The notes beneath the pieces are model-generated. The model saw nothing but the letters and a program-made list of their open reading frames with translations, had not been told where the DNA came from and did no database searches. Both the position numbers and the translations under genes were made by a program. Below are positions 18,753 through 27,497 of a stretch of 46,003 nucleotides of DNA, piece by piece (the first letter of the stretch is position 1; each line of letters opens with the position of its first letter). Origin of the DNA: Hydrogenimonas sp. (GTDB lineage Bacteria > Campylobacterota > Campylobacteria > Campylobacterales > Hydrogenimonadaceae); the NCBI GenBank assembly GCA_003978765.1, contig QNYO01000078.1:1-46003 (forward strand). The letters are read 5' to 3'.

Positions 18753-19384
18753 CCTTCCTCTGTAATCAACTCATGGAGATATTCGTAATCGTTAAACATA
18801 AACTCTAATGCAAGTGAAGCGGCATCAAAATAGAGTGGTGTACCAGCTTCCGCTTTGACATTTTGCAAAAACATCAGTGTCCACTGCAGTAGATGGTCTC
18901 GCAAAAAGTCTCTCTCTATCTTAGCAATTTCGCATGCCACTGCTTCATCCCCACTCTCTAGTGCCTTATACTCTGAACTTGCCAACATATACATAAACTC
19001 AAGCTCAATTCCAATATGATCGGGGCTGACCGAACGTGCCTTCTCAAGCTGTACACGAAAATCGTAGGTGTTATAGAACTGAAGAACGGGGTTGGCTCCT
19101 CCTGTCTCAAGCATCTGATCCTCTCTCATATAGAATGACTCATAAGGAATCAGATGTAAGACAAAGAGGTTAGTAAAATCAACATTGAGATAACTCTCAA
19201 GGAGCTCTTTTTTAGAGAGTTCTTTGGGCTTCTCCCATGCCTGATAGTTTGGAAAGAATGAGAGCATCATCTCATCACTCTCAAGCTTCTCTAAAAAATC
19301 TTCATCCAACTCTTTCATCAGAATACGGGAGATTAAGGCATAGAGATTCACCCGTGCCATCTGTTTGGTTAGAACATCATTCAT
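18734..19384 (-). CDS. TorD/DmsD-family molybdoenzyme chaperone
   Basis: This all-helical 216-residue cytoplasmic protein has the TorD-family layout. The N-terminal helix carries NLYALISRILM. The middle has YESFYMREDQML near residue 85, with the expected aromatic-rich turn before a helix, and HIGIELEFMYMLA near 122. TorD-like chaperones bind the Tat signal of a molybdopterin enzyme and hold it for cofactor loading. Its client is almost surely the RR-signal enzyme encoded just upstream in the operon, 96 bp away. Its stop overlaps the ferredoxin gene. Confidence 0.85.
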   Translation of the reverse strand: MNDVLTKQMARVNLYALISRILMKELDEDFLEKLESDEMMLSFFPNYQAWEKPKELSKKELLESYLNVDFTNLFVLHLIPYESFYMREDQMLETGGANPVLQFYNTYDFRVQLEKARSVSPDHIGIELEFMYMLASSEYKALESGDEAVACEIAKIERDFLRDHLLQWTLMFLQNVKAEAGTPLYFDAASLALEFMFNDYEYLHELITEEGCRYAQ

Positions 19385-19455
19385 ACAACGACCTTTACAG
19401 TGAAAAATAAAAAGCTAAAAGTTTTATATTTTAGTTTTTCATTTCTCACGTATGT

Positions 19456-19475
19456 GACGGGGCAAACGCCCCGAC
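19456..19475. terminator. GC-rich hairpin between the oxidoreductase and torD-like genes
   Basis: An inverted repeat, CGGGGC-aaac-GCCCCG (19458-19473), sits in the 96-bp gap after the oxidoreductase stop. There is no T-run on the minus strand, so it looks like a transcript-stabilising or attenuating hairpin. It would let the three structural genes be expressed above the maturation genes. Confidence 0.5.
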
Positions 19476-19479
19476 ACCC

Positions 19480-22400
19480 TTAGATATCTTTAATGGTACA
19501 AGAGTAGGCTTTTTTACTCAATGGTACGGCTGGACGTGGCATCCAGTATGGACGACGCTCACGATCTTGTGCAGTGAGTGGTCGTGTCAATTTGTCACGC
19601 CATGCTTTATAGGTTTTCATATTATTTTCATAGTTAACCCAAATATCCCCAATCACATCATCTGAACCCGCTTTTTCAAGAATAACCTTCTGATTCCATG
19701 CATGGTTACCTGCAATTGGGTCTGGATGGACAGGTGCCACAGCATTTTGCCATGATCCACTAAGACCATCCCACCAGATATTGTCAAGATCTTTGTTGAA
19801 GGCTTTAAACTGCCACGATTTTGGACGTTTATTGATGCCCTCATCGATACCCTCTTTTGGCTTCAAAGTACCCACTTTACCATCCATTGTCATCTCATAG
19901 AGTGGTGCACCCAGACCCATGACCCCAAGGGCATGTTCAAAGCCTGGAATCTCAACAGCATTTTTAAGCTTCCATCGACCCGCATGGTGGCTACATGCCA
20001 AAACGCCTGGCATTGTCGCTTCGGTTGGAACAGCCATAGCGATAAAGTAACCACTCTCCAAACCACTGACCGTATCAACAATGCGAATCTTCACGGCATC
20101 CCCGCGTTTAATACCAAGACGTTCAGCATCTTTGGTATAGATCCAAACAGGGTTATGGTTTTGACTAATCTCCATCAAGTGTTTTGAGTTGACACTTCGG
20201 GTATGGATATTATACGGCAAACGGAAGACTGTATTCAAACAGAACTCATTCTCTTGATTGATATAGCGGTGATGCACTTGAGAGACGATATGGATCATCT
20301 TATCATATTCACGCTCATTACGTGGATAGATTGGGAGTGCATACTCTGGCCATTTCCAGTCGATCAACCACTCACAGAAGAGGTCAAGTTTCTTATCTGG
20401 TGTATGGAACCCTTCATAGAGTTTGCCCTCAACCTCAACACCGATTGAGCGTTTACGTCCCTCATGATCTACAATCCAAAGAACCCCAAACTTATCTTTC
20501 TCTACCTCATCAACATGGTACTTATGCCCATGCGCATGGTAGTACGTTCCATCAAACTCAAGTTCTTTCTCTTGTGGTCGATAGACATTGGTCTTCTCTG
20601 TCCATGCACCACGATCGCGCATAAACTCATAGCATGGGTACTCACTATCTGGATAAGCTGCCTCTGCCGCTTTTTTAAGGTTTGGAAGAAGGCTAAATCC
20701 AGCATTGTAGTACTCTTTAACCGTAACTGGTTTACCCGGATGTTTACGAGACTCCCAATATTGGCGAACTCCAAGGCTTCCATCTGGGTCGACATGCAAG
20801 CACAAGAGCTCTGCCCAGAACTCATTCTCTTCCCAGATCTCACCAAGTCCCGCTTTAATATGGGCTTCAAGTGTTCCGCGATGCTCAACTTTTGGCTTCC
20901 ATCCCATCTTTTCAAGTGCAACACGCAAGACTGGTTGACGGAAGGCTGTCCACTGCTCCGGTTTTGTTGGTTCAGACTGCTGGTCGTGACGCTCACCTGC
21001 CAACCCTGTTGGTAGAACATAGTCGCAGTACCAGTTGGTCTCTGACCATGTTGGAGAGAGGTTGAAGCTCATCTCAATCTTACTCTCATCTTTAAGTGCT
21101 TCAATCCATCGGAATCCATCTGGATTGATCCAAACAGGGTTGTACATACGTGGAATCCAGACTGCAAGTTTGGTTGGAACATTCAGACCGCGTGCTCTCC
21201 ACTTATTCTGCCACTCTTCATCCATCAAAAGGTGTGGCAAGATATAACTCATCTCATAGGTTGAGAGTGGATACTCTGGTGGCCATGCCAACTCATTCCA
21301 TACCTCAACTTTTGGTGCTTTCTTACCTGCAACCGTTGCAGCATCACCCTTTCCACCAATCGAAATCTTATGCCAATGGTGCCAGCTTACACCACCCACA
21401 TCACCACGCATTGCACCACGCAGTGCCAATGGAAGGAATGCCGAACGGGTAATCATCCAACCACCACGGTGAGCAATCGCACCTGATCGCCAAATATAGG
21501 TTGCAATTTTCGGACCCGCTTCAATAAACATCTCAAAGAGTTTATCAAGCTTATACTCCTGTCCTTCGAGCTTACACTCTTTCACAACATACTCTTTCGT
21601 ATATGGTGCATAGAGCTCTTTCATCACCTCAATAAAGCTTTCATAGCTCTCATCTTCTGGCATTTTAGAGATATACCCCTTGGTCACCATAAACTTCAGA
21701 TACTCTCTGTTGGCCATCAGACGATCCCAGTTGAGCCAATTTTTAACAAACCCATGATCAATGAGATCATCCCCATTCTTATCTTTCTCATTCAAAATAC
21801 GGTTGGCAAGATAGAGATAGAGTGCTGTTTCTGTTCCTGGCCATACTGGAAGCCACATATCGGCAATCCCTGCTGAATTGCTCAGACGTGGATCAAGAAC
21901 AACCATCTTCGCACCCTTTTTACGGGCATCAGCGATCAATCCTGCAGACTGCTGGAAGTAGTGGCCTGCATCAGCAGCGTGTGATGATTGCAAGAAGATT
22001 AGTTTTGCATTCGCCCAGTCAGGTGAGTTACGGTCATCATTTGCCCACTGAATCGATCCTTGGCGTGCACCTGCTGAACAGATATTGGTGTGTGAGTCGT
22101 ACCCATCCAATCCCATCGTATGCGGTACACGGTGACCAAAACCATTCTCATTAGGACGACCAACATGGTACATAATCGACTTTTTAGAGATCTCATCACC
22201 ACTTTTGAGTGTGTCATGCATCTTCTTACCGATCTCTTTGAGGGCTTGATCCCAGCTAATACGAACCCATTTACCCTCTCCACGTTTTGAACCTGGCGCA
22301 CGCTTGATTGGGAATGGAATACGATCGGGATCGTACATTTGCGACTCAACAGCATACCCTTTTGCACAGTTACGTCCACGGCTGGCACTATGGAGTGGGT

Positions 22401-22779
22401 TACCCATATATTTACGAACAGTAAGTGTCTTTTTGTCAACCCATGCTGTCAAACCACACCCTGCTTCACAGTTGGAGCAGACACATGGTACAATCGTGTA
22501 GTCATGCACTTCAATACCATCTGGGTTATCGTCACTTCGGACACCCTTACGATTGATTCCCCCTCGCTTCCAATCATCACCATCAAGCTCTCTAAAGCTA
22601 TCCCACTTCTCCAGTGGTGGATAGAAATCGAGGCTTGCAGGGGTATTGGTAAACTCTGCCGTTGCCTCTTTAGAAGCTTCTGCGACACTCTCAAATACAC
22701 CCGTCGCCAGTGTTGCACCTGCAACTGTAAATGCAGCGCCTTTTAAAAAGGTTCTTCGACTTTCATTCATCATAATCAT
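19480..22779 (-). CDS. Tat-exported molybdopterin oxidoreductase, catalytic subunit
   Basis: This 1099-residue protein belongs to the DMSO-reductase superfamily. A Tat signal (SRRTFLKGA then a hydrophobic stretch to about residue 30) sends it to the periplasm. A [4Fe-4S] motif follows: C101-x2-C104-x3-C108, with C138. C234 in SHTNICSAGAR is the likely Mo ligand. It also carries VLDPRLSNSAGIADMWLPVWPGTE, a molybdopterin-binding block. A Cys ligand places it near polysulfide, thiosulfate, tetrathionate, arsenate and Soe-type sulfite enzymes rather than Sec formate dehydrogenases or Asp nitrate reductases. It is much longer than PsrA or PhsA (about 760). The neighbours encode a ferredoxin subunit, a quinone-site anchor and a TorD chaperone. 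Start ATG 22773 fits the GGAG spacing better than 22779. Substrate and direction are undecided. Confidence 0.88.
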   Translation of the reverse strand: MIMMNESRRTFLKGAAFTVAGATLATGVFESVAEASKEATAEFTNTPASLDFYPPLEKWDSFRELDGDDWKRGGINRKGVRSDDNPDGIEVHDYTIVPCVCSNCEAGCGLTAWVDKKTLTVRKYMGNPLHSASRGRNCAKGYAVESQMYDPDRIPFPIKRAPGSKRGEGKWVRISWDQALKEIGKKMHDTLKSGDEISKKSIMYHVGRPNENGFGHRVPHTMGLDGYDSHTNICSAGARQGSIQWANDDRNSPDWANAKLIFLQSSHAADAGHYFQQSAGLIADARKKGAKMVVLDPRLSNSAGIADMWLPVWPGTETALYLYLANRILNEKDKNGDDLIDHGFVKNWLNWDRLMANREYLKFMVTKGYISKMPEDESYESFIEVMKELYAPYTKEYVVKECKLEGQEYKLDKLFEMFIEAGPKIATYIWRSGAIAHRGGWMITRSAFLPLALRGAMRGDVGGVSWHHWHKISIGGKGDAATVAGKKAPKVEVWNELAWPPEYPLSTYEMSYILPHLLMDEEWQNKWRARGLNVPTKLAVWIPRMYNPVWINPDGFRWIEALKDESKIEMSFNLSPTWSETNWYCDYVLPTGLAGERHDQQSEPTKPEQWTAFRQPVLRVALEKMGWKPKVEHRGTLEAHIKAGLGEIWEENEFWAELLCLHVDPDGSLGVRQYWESRKHPGKPVTVKEYYNAGFSLLPNLKKAAEAAYPDSEYPCYEFMRDRGAWTEKTNVYRPQEKELEFDGTYYHAHGHKYHVDEVEKDKFGVLWIVDHEGRKRSIGVEVEGKLYEGFHTPDKKLDLFCEWLIDWKWPEYALPIYPRNEREYDKMIHIVSQVHHRYINQENEFCLNTVFRLPYNIHTRSVNSKHLMEISQNHNPVWIYTKDAERLGIKRGDAVKIRIVDTVSGLESGYFIAMAVPTEATMPGVLACSHHAGRWKLKNAVEIPGFEHALGVMGLGAPLYEMTMDGKVGTLKPKEGIDEGINKRPKSWQFKAFNKDLDNIWWDGLSGSWQNAVAPVHPDPIAGNHAWNQKVILEKAGSDDVIGDIWVNYENNMKTYKAWRDKLTRPLTAQDRERRPYWMPRPAVPLSKKAYSCTIKDI

Positions 22780-22791
22780 TCTCTCCTACTC

Positions 22792-23691
22792 TTAGCTAAG
22801 ATTCAACAACTGTGGAATCACGAGCCATACATGCTTAGCAATCCAAAGACCTGCAAGTGCCAAAACCGATGCCAATGCCAACAGACTATTGGACTGGGTA
22901 CGAAGGGCAAAGATCACAAAAACGACTGGAAGGATATATCCAAGTGTCTGTCCAACCCAGAACATTGTGTGGTAAGAACCACCCTCTTTAACAAATGCAA
23001 TTGTTGCGGCAACCTCTTCAGCCTTCATGGCACCAAAGTAGTACTCTCCCATATAGACAATGAATGAGAGTGCAGCACTCACAGCCAAAACAATGGCCAA
23101 GTCTCGTTTAATCTCACGATCTCCAATCCCAAAGATAAGATAGGTTGCAGAGCCACCAATAAATGCAGCAAGTGCCATCTGAAGCAGTTCAGTTGGTGTT
23201 TGCCACAATTCGCGTGCAGAAGCCTCTCCCATAATGGTCGCTGTATAGAGTGTAACTGGAATAGCAAAGATAAATGCTGCCCACATCAACTTGTTATACT
23301 GTTCATCACTCACCTTGCGCATGATACGTCCAGCGGCCATCACAAAGATAATCCCTGTAAAGATGGTTGCCAACCATGCCCCAACAGTAATAGCAGAGGT
23401 CCAGTGTGGATAGAAGAAGATATGCCACATTCTAAGTGGTTGATGCAGATCAAGCAGTGTAAAGAGCAAAAAGATATTAAGGAAAATGAAAGAGACGACA
23501 GGCATCAATGTTTTGATCGATTCAACACGATCCCCATACTTTTTCAAAAGATAGACCCCAATCAAAACGGCACCCGTTCCGATACTCTTTGCCCACATAT
23601 TGAGTGTAATCATCCAACCCCAAATAATGCCAGGGAGTGCAACATCGAGTGTTACAACGGCATGGGTCGCGGCTGTTGTATGTTCAACCAT
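22792..23691 (-). CDS. NrfD/PsrC-family membrane anchor subunit
   Basis: This 299-residue integral membrane protein has about eight hydrophobic segments across its length, of the NrfD/PsrC type. Such subunits exchange electrons with menaquinone and pass them to or from the ferredoxin subunit. An early PGIIWGWMITLNMW segment and the later ETWQTP-like ELWQTPTELLQ loop fit the family. It starts 1 bp after the ferredoxin gene and is followed 12 bp later by the catalytic subunit, so the three are one transcription unit. With menaquinone as the only expected quinone (mqnE is present), the complex would be menaquinone-linked. Confidence 0.87.
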   Translation of the reverse strand: MVEHTTAATHAVVTLDVALPGIIWGWMITLNMWAKSIGTGAVLIGVYLLKKYGDRVESIKTLMPVVSFIFLNIFLLFTLLDLHQPLRMWHIFFYPHWTSAITVGAWLATIFTGIIFVMAAGRIMRKVSDEQYNKLMWAAFIFAIPVTLYTATIMGEASARELWQTPTELLQMALAAFIGGSATYLIFGIGDREIKRDLAIVLAVSAALSFIVYMGEYYFGAMKAEEVAATIAFVKEGGSYHTMFWVGQTLGYILPVVFVIFALRTQSNSLLALASVLALAGLWIAKHVWLVIPQLLNLS

Positions 23692-23692
23692 C

Positions 23693-24331
23693 TTAGTGAC
23701 CTCCTACATGTTTGAGATGCGTAATGTTATTAAAGAGGTTGTACCCCTCTTCACGCTTGCTTGCCAACGGATTGAGGTTCACTTCACCACCACTGGTATA
23801 GAAGTGTTTTGGATGCGTATTCTTTTCAGGTTTACGTACTTTGACATTCCCCTGATGCTCCATAATGTAACGGCTGATATTACTGGTTGGATCGTCAAGG
23901 TCACCAAAGATGTTGGCCTCTACAGGACATGCCACGACACATGCTGGCATCATACCGCCTGCAATACGGTGGGCACAGTAGGTACACTTATCTGCAGTAT
24001 TGGTTTCAGGATCAATATAGATTGCACCATAAGGACATGCCATGACACAACCCGCACATCCGATACAACGCTCTTTATCGACATTAACAATACCATTTTC
24101 AAGATAGTGCAGTGCACTTACTGGACAGATACGTTCACACGGTGCATTTTCACAGTGGTTACAGCGAAGCGGTGTAAAGGTTCTCTTTGTCTCTGGGAAG
24201 GTTCCTACATCGACATACTTAACCCGAAGGCGCCACATACCCAGTGGAACTTCATTTTCCACTTTACAAGAGACCTCACAGCCTTTGCATCCCATACAAA
24301 GCGCCAGGTCCACTAAAAAGCCGAGCTTCAT
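23693..24331 (-). CDS. Four-cluster 4Fe-4S electron-transfer subunit
   Basis: This 212-residue protein of the DmsB/PsrB/NrfC type has four cluster motifs: CMGCKGCEVSCK, CNHCENAPCERICP, CIGCAGCVMACP, and CTYCAHRIAGG followed by CVVACP. They would form a wire of four [4Fe-4S] clusters between the molybdenum subunit and the NrfD anchor. It has no signal peptide, so it is probably exported together with the catalytic subunit's Tat signal. It is first in the operon, with a strong AGGAGGAG before the ATG. The tail after residue 175 is His-rich and not conserved in pattern. Confidence 0.92.
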   Translation of the reverse strand: MKLGFLVDLALCMGCKGCEVSCKVENEVPLGMWRLRVKYVDVGTFPETKRTFTPLRCNHCENAPCERICPVSALHYLENGIVNVDKERCIGCAGCVMACPYGAIYIDPETNTADKCTYCAHRIAGGMMPACVVACPVEANIFGDLDDPTSNISRYIMEHQGNVKVRKPEKNTHPKHFYTSGGEVNLNPLASKREEGYNLFNNITHLKHVGGH

Positions 24332-24351
24332 AGACTCCTCCTGAATTTATT

Positions 24352-24419
24352 TATATAGGCGTTTTAAATTAGCTTATAAGTTTCATAAGCTGTTCAAAAC
24401 TCCATCAAATGCCTATATC
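24352..24419. promoter_or_regulatory. Two inverted repeats in the molybdoenzyme promoter region
   Basis: An inner dyad, AGCTTAT-n7-ATAAGCT (24371-24391), lies inside an outer, nearly perfect one: TATATAGGC (24352-24360) against GCCTATATC (24411-24419). They sit 20-90 bp upstream of the first structural gene, where an operator would be expected. No regulator is encoded next to it, and the rest of the 219-bp gap (24332-24550) shows nothing else clear. Confidence 0.4.
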
Positions 24420-24550
24420 ACGACATTTTCAGTCTATCAGTGGTTCTTTTAATGGAAGCTGAATAGAGGAGTTTTTCTAAAATTTTTTCTTATATAAGGG
24501 GGAATATAAGAGGAAAAAGTTTATGCGTTCAAATTAATTTGGAAGATACT

Positions 24551-25981
24551 TCATTTTTTTTGATTTTCAGGTAATTGTGAAAAAGCATTGATATGAAAGC
24601 AGAAAGTTGTCCCTTTTCCAACCTCTGAGCTTATATCGAGTTTTGAGTGGTGAAGTTTAAGAATATAGCTGACAATCGCTAAGCCAAGTCCCATCGAATT
24701 GTCCCAACTATTCTTATTGATACGGTAGAACTTTTTGGTAATCTCATCGATCTCCTCTTCAGGAATCCCTGTACCGCGATCGATAACACAGAGTGACTGC
24801 TCGGTCAGTCGTATGGTGACATCATCTTCTGAATATTTAAGTGCATTGTCAAGCAGATTGATCACTGCCATCTCCATCATCGTCTTATCGGCATAGACCA
24901 TAACCGGTTGGCTCTCGATATGGATGGTTCGTCCTTGATACTTTTGGCTCAGTGTATGGACAGCATCTTTCACAACCCTCTCCATATCAAAACCACTCAT
25001 ATCAGGCTTTAGCTCACTACTCTCCATCCGTGTCATAAAACTCAAGCGATCAATCATCTGGGTAATGCGCCGCGCATTCTGCTCAATACGCTCCAAAAAC
25101 TTCCGCCGAATTGCAACAGGGACCCCATCATCATCCAAAAGGGTCTCGGTATATCCCATAATGGCAGCGACAGGATTTTTAAACTCGTGACTAATCGCTG
25201 AAATCATATCACTGCGCTGTTTACTAATGAGTCGTAGTTTGGCATTATATTTACGCTTCTTCCTCTCATTCTTCTCAAGACGTTTGGCCAACTTCTTTAA
25301 TAACTGTGCAATTGTCGTAAACTCTTTAGAAAATCCTGCACTAAAGTTGGCATGGTAATTCTTATTAGCAATCGCTTTGAGGTAGTCGGTCAATTTTCCC
25401 AACTCCTCATCAATGCGTCTTTGCAATGCTCGACTAATCAGATATCCAATAAAGAGTGCTACCAAAAAGACCGATGCAATACGCAACCAAAGAGCTCTGA
25501 AGTCATTCATCACTGTCTCAAGAGAGACAGAGAGGCGTAGAATCGCCTTCTTCCCATTCCATCGAATCGTTTTGGCAACATAGATCAGGTCATGATTCAG
25601 TGTCTTTGAGTAACGGATGGCTGTACCAAAACCTGTCCGTTTGGCATCCATAATCTCTGGACGGTTGGCATGGTTCTCCATCATATTAATATCAGCTTGG
25701 TTATCAAAGATCGGAGTGCCATCTAATGCAATAAGTGTGACCCGAAGAGGTCGCCCCATAATCTCATTCATCTCACGTGCGGCGACCTCTAACGACTTTC
25801 CTTTATCAAGCCGTGCCCGAACATAGGCAATTTCACCCTTAAGCTGATTGGTATATTGTGTAATCTCTATCTCTTGAATCGAGTAGTAGATAATAAATGA
25901 GGCCACAAGGAGTGTGCCAAACAGCAAAAGAAAAAAGTTGGCAAAAAAGATCTGTGGAAGTCTAAAGTACTCTTTTAACAA
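24551..25981 (-). CDS. phoR: PhoR-type sensor histidine kinase
   Basis: This 476-residue membrane kinase has one helix at about 11-33, a periplasmic sensor region of about 130 residues, and a second helix at about 166-184. A HAMP-like linker follows, then the dimerisation domain with SHEFKNP (phospho-accepting H265). The ATPase domain has NLLDNALKYS, DRGTGIP and MGLGLAIVSYI. Its start overlaps the response regulator gene by 7 bp. Unlike E. coli PhoR, which has a small periplasmic part and a PAS domain, this one has an extended periplasmic region. The Pho assignment rests on the operon with phoU and the divergent pst genes. Confidence 0.87.
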   Translation of the reverse strand: MLKEYFRLPQIFFANFFLLLFGTLLVASFIIYYSIQEIEITQYTNQLKGEIAYVRARLDKGKSLEVAAREMNEIMGRPLRVTLIALDGTPIFDNQADINMMENHANRPEIMDAKRTGFGTAIRYSKTLNHDLIYVAKTIRWNGKKAILRLSVSLETVMNDFRALWLRIASVFLVALFIGYLISRALQRRIDEELGKLTDYLKAIANKNYHANFSAGFSKEFTTIAQLLKKLAKRLEKNERKKRKYNAKLRLISKQRSDMISAISHEFKNPVAAIMGYTETLLDDDGVPVAIRRKFLERIEQNARRITQMIDRLSFMTRMESSELKPDMSGFDMERVVKDAVHTLSQKYQGRTIHIESQPVMVYADKTMMEMAVINLLDNALKYSEDDVTIRLTEQSLCVIDRGTGIPEEEIDEITKKFYRINKNSWDNSMGLGLAIVSYILKLHHSKLDISSEVGKGTTFCFHINAFSQLPENQKK

Positions 25982-26646
25982 ACCTGATACCCTACCCCAC
26001 GAATCGATTTAATATAGTTTTTACTCTTATCTGGATCAATCTTATCTTTTAAACGATTGACAGCGACATTGACGGTACGATCTTGATAATCCCCATCATC
26101 GCCCCAAACTCTCTCTAGAAGCTGTTCTCGACTCAACACCATATTTTTATGTGTTACAAGCTCCAATAGAAGTTTAAACTCAAGGCGTGTCAAATCGATC
26201 TTACGCCCCTCAATAAAGACTTCATAACTTTTTGGCTTAATCACAATATCACGATAGAGGACTTCATCACGTTCTTCTGGTTTACTGCGTCGTAAAATGG
26301 CACGAACGCGGTGAAGCAACTCTTTAATATTAAAGGGTTTGGTCACATAATCATCTCCACCGCGTAAAAAGCCCTCTTCAACCTCACGATCAGAGACTTT
26401 AGCCGTTAGAAAGATGACAGGGATATCGATCCCCTGCTCTCGGAGTGATTGGACAAACTCACTCCCCTCAACACCAGGAAGGTTGCGATCAACAATCATC
26501 AGATCGGGTGGCTCCTCCTCGTTGAGGAGCTTTTCAATCGGTTTGACCGAGATAGCAGCAAAGGTCTCATACCCCTCTTTTTGGAGATGGTACTCCAAAA
26601 GATCGAGAAGATCTTGTTCATCTTCAATGATAGCAATCAGTGCCAT
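25975..26646 (-). CDS. phoB: PhoB-type OmpR-family response regulator
   Basis: This 223-residue regulator has a receiver domain (about 1-120) with acidic E8-D9, phospho-acceptor D53 (LMIVDRNLPG) and the conserved Lys in VTKPF. It ends in an OmpR/PhoB winged helix (about 128-223) with LTRLEFKLL, SREQLLERVWGDD and the C-terminal IRGVGYQV. Its start shares one base with the phoU stop. The 11-bp direct repeats found in this island are the expected kind of binding site, because PhoB-type proteins bind head-to-tail on sites of one helical turn. By sequence alone it could be any OmpR-type regulator; the neighbours make PhoB the best call. Confidence 0.88.
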   Translation of the reverse strand: MALIAIIEDEQDLLDLLEYHLQKEGYETFAAISVKPIEKLLNEEEPPDLMIVDRNLPGVEGSEFVQSLREQGIDIPVIFLTAKVSDREVEEGFLRGGDDYVTKPFNIKELLHRVRAILRRSKPEERDEVLYRDIVIKPKSYEVFIEGRKIDLTRLEFKLLLELVTHKNMVLSREQLLERVWGDDGDYQDRTVNVAVNRLKDKIDPDKSKNYIKSIRGVGYQVC

Positions 26647-27320
26647 CAGTAACTCTCCAACTCTCCACCTGTTTTAATGAAAAGAAGCAGTTTAGCAATA
26701 TTTACAGCATGATCACTAATATTTTCAAGTTTACGGGCAAGCTTCAACACGGTCATAAAGTCGAGTGGATCCATATCGATCTGATACAACATTTCAGAGA
26801 TATCTTTTTGGACAATTGAGTAGAGGTCATCTCCTTTGGACTCCTCCACCTTAATGGAGCGATAGAGGCTACGAACATCCTCTTCACTCTTATTCAGAGC
26901 GATCATATCAACCATATGCTTGATTGAGTTGAGTGCACTCTGATGGAGAGGAATAAAAGAGGACTCCATCGATGACATATCAAAATCACCAGCAATCAAT
27001 GCCTTATTATGCTTGACATAAGAGCGAATACTTCCAGCTGTATTGACAAGTTCATTCGTAATCTTCAAATAGCCCACCATCTCCCGTAACTCAGTCGCCT
27101 CAGGACCATAGAGTGCCAATGTTTTAATAATCTCATTATCGATCTCGTTCGCTTTAATACGGCACCCTTTCACCGTCTCACGTGCTGTATCGAGAATCTG
27201 CATATCTTTTGTTTTAAACCCTTCAAAACATAAGCGTTCACCCTCTTGAATCATTAGGGCAAGATCTTGCATCATCTGGTTAATTTGATCGAGCTTTTCT
27301 TGAAAGTTTGAAAGCATCAT
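26646..27320 (-). CDS. phoU: PhoU-family phosphate signalling protein
   Basis: This 224-residue all-helical protein repeats a three-helix unit. The second unit carries the metal-binding signature KVEESKGDDLY, and LARKLENISDHAVNIAKLL is the typical C-terminal PhoU motif. PhoU links the Pst transporter with PhoR so that the regulon is off when phosphate is plentiful. It is first in a phoU-phoB-phoR operon, divergent from pstS; in E. coli phoU is instead the last pst gene. The start MML has two ATG choices, 27320 and 27317. Confidence 0.88.
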   Translation of the reverse strand: MMLSNFQEKLDQINQMMQDLALMIQEGERLCFEGFKTKDMQILDTARETVKGCRIKANEIDNEIIKTLALYGPEATELREMVGYLKITNELVNTAGSIRSYVKHNKALIAGDFDMSSMESSFIPLHQSALNSIKHMVDMIALNKSEEDVRSLYRSIKVEESKGDDLYSIVQKDISEMLYQIDMDPLDFMTVLKLARKLENISDHAVNIAKLLLFIKTGGELESY

Positions 27321-27360
27321 TTGACCTTTCTAATAAATAATTAATGGAAGTGTAAAACCA

Positions 27361-27382
27361 TTTGGTAACAGTTTGGTAACAG
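27361..27382 (-). promoter_or_regulatory. PHO-box-like tandem repeat facing phoU
   Basis: This is a perfect tandem duplication of an 11-mer. Read toward phoU it is CTGTTACCAAA twice, so the CTGTTAC cores are 11 bp apart, like E. coli PHO-box half sites. It lies about 40 bp upstream of the phoU start and probably makes phoU-phoB-phoR autoregulated. Confidence 0.65.
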
Positions 27383-27414
27383 ATATTATAACAGGTGTAA
27401 GGACTCTGCAACAG

Positions 27415-27436
27415 TTTTGTAACCAAATTGTAACCT
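27415..27436 (+). promoter_or_regulatory. PHO-box-like tandem repeat facing pstS
   Basis: The sequence TTTTGTAACCA followed by AATTGTAACCT gives two TTGTAAC cores 11 bp apart on the pstS strand. An A/T-rich -10-like ATTATACAAT follows directly. This fits a PhoB-activated promoter in which the box replaces the -35. Confidence 0.7.
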
Positions 27437-27497
27437 TCACATTATACAATTCCGCGATTTAAAAAAAGGGGCGATTAAACCTCCAAAGGAGTTCTCA

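Noticed and set aside
20464-21020. Open frames of 170-180 codons on both strands within the molybdoenzyme gene
   Set aside because: Both lie wholly inside a clear 1099-residue reading frame and have random-looking composition.
23600-24316. A 238-codon open frame on the plus strand, antisense to the four-cluster ferredoxin gene
   Set aside because: It is rich in Cys, Thr and His because it mirrors the ferredoxin codons, has no ribosome-binding site, and the minus-strand gene has all four cluster motifs.
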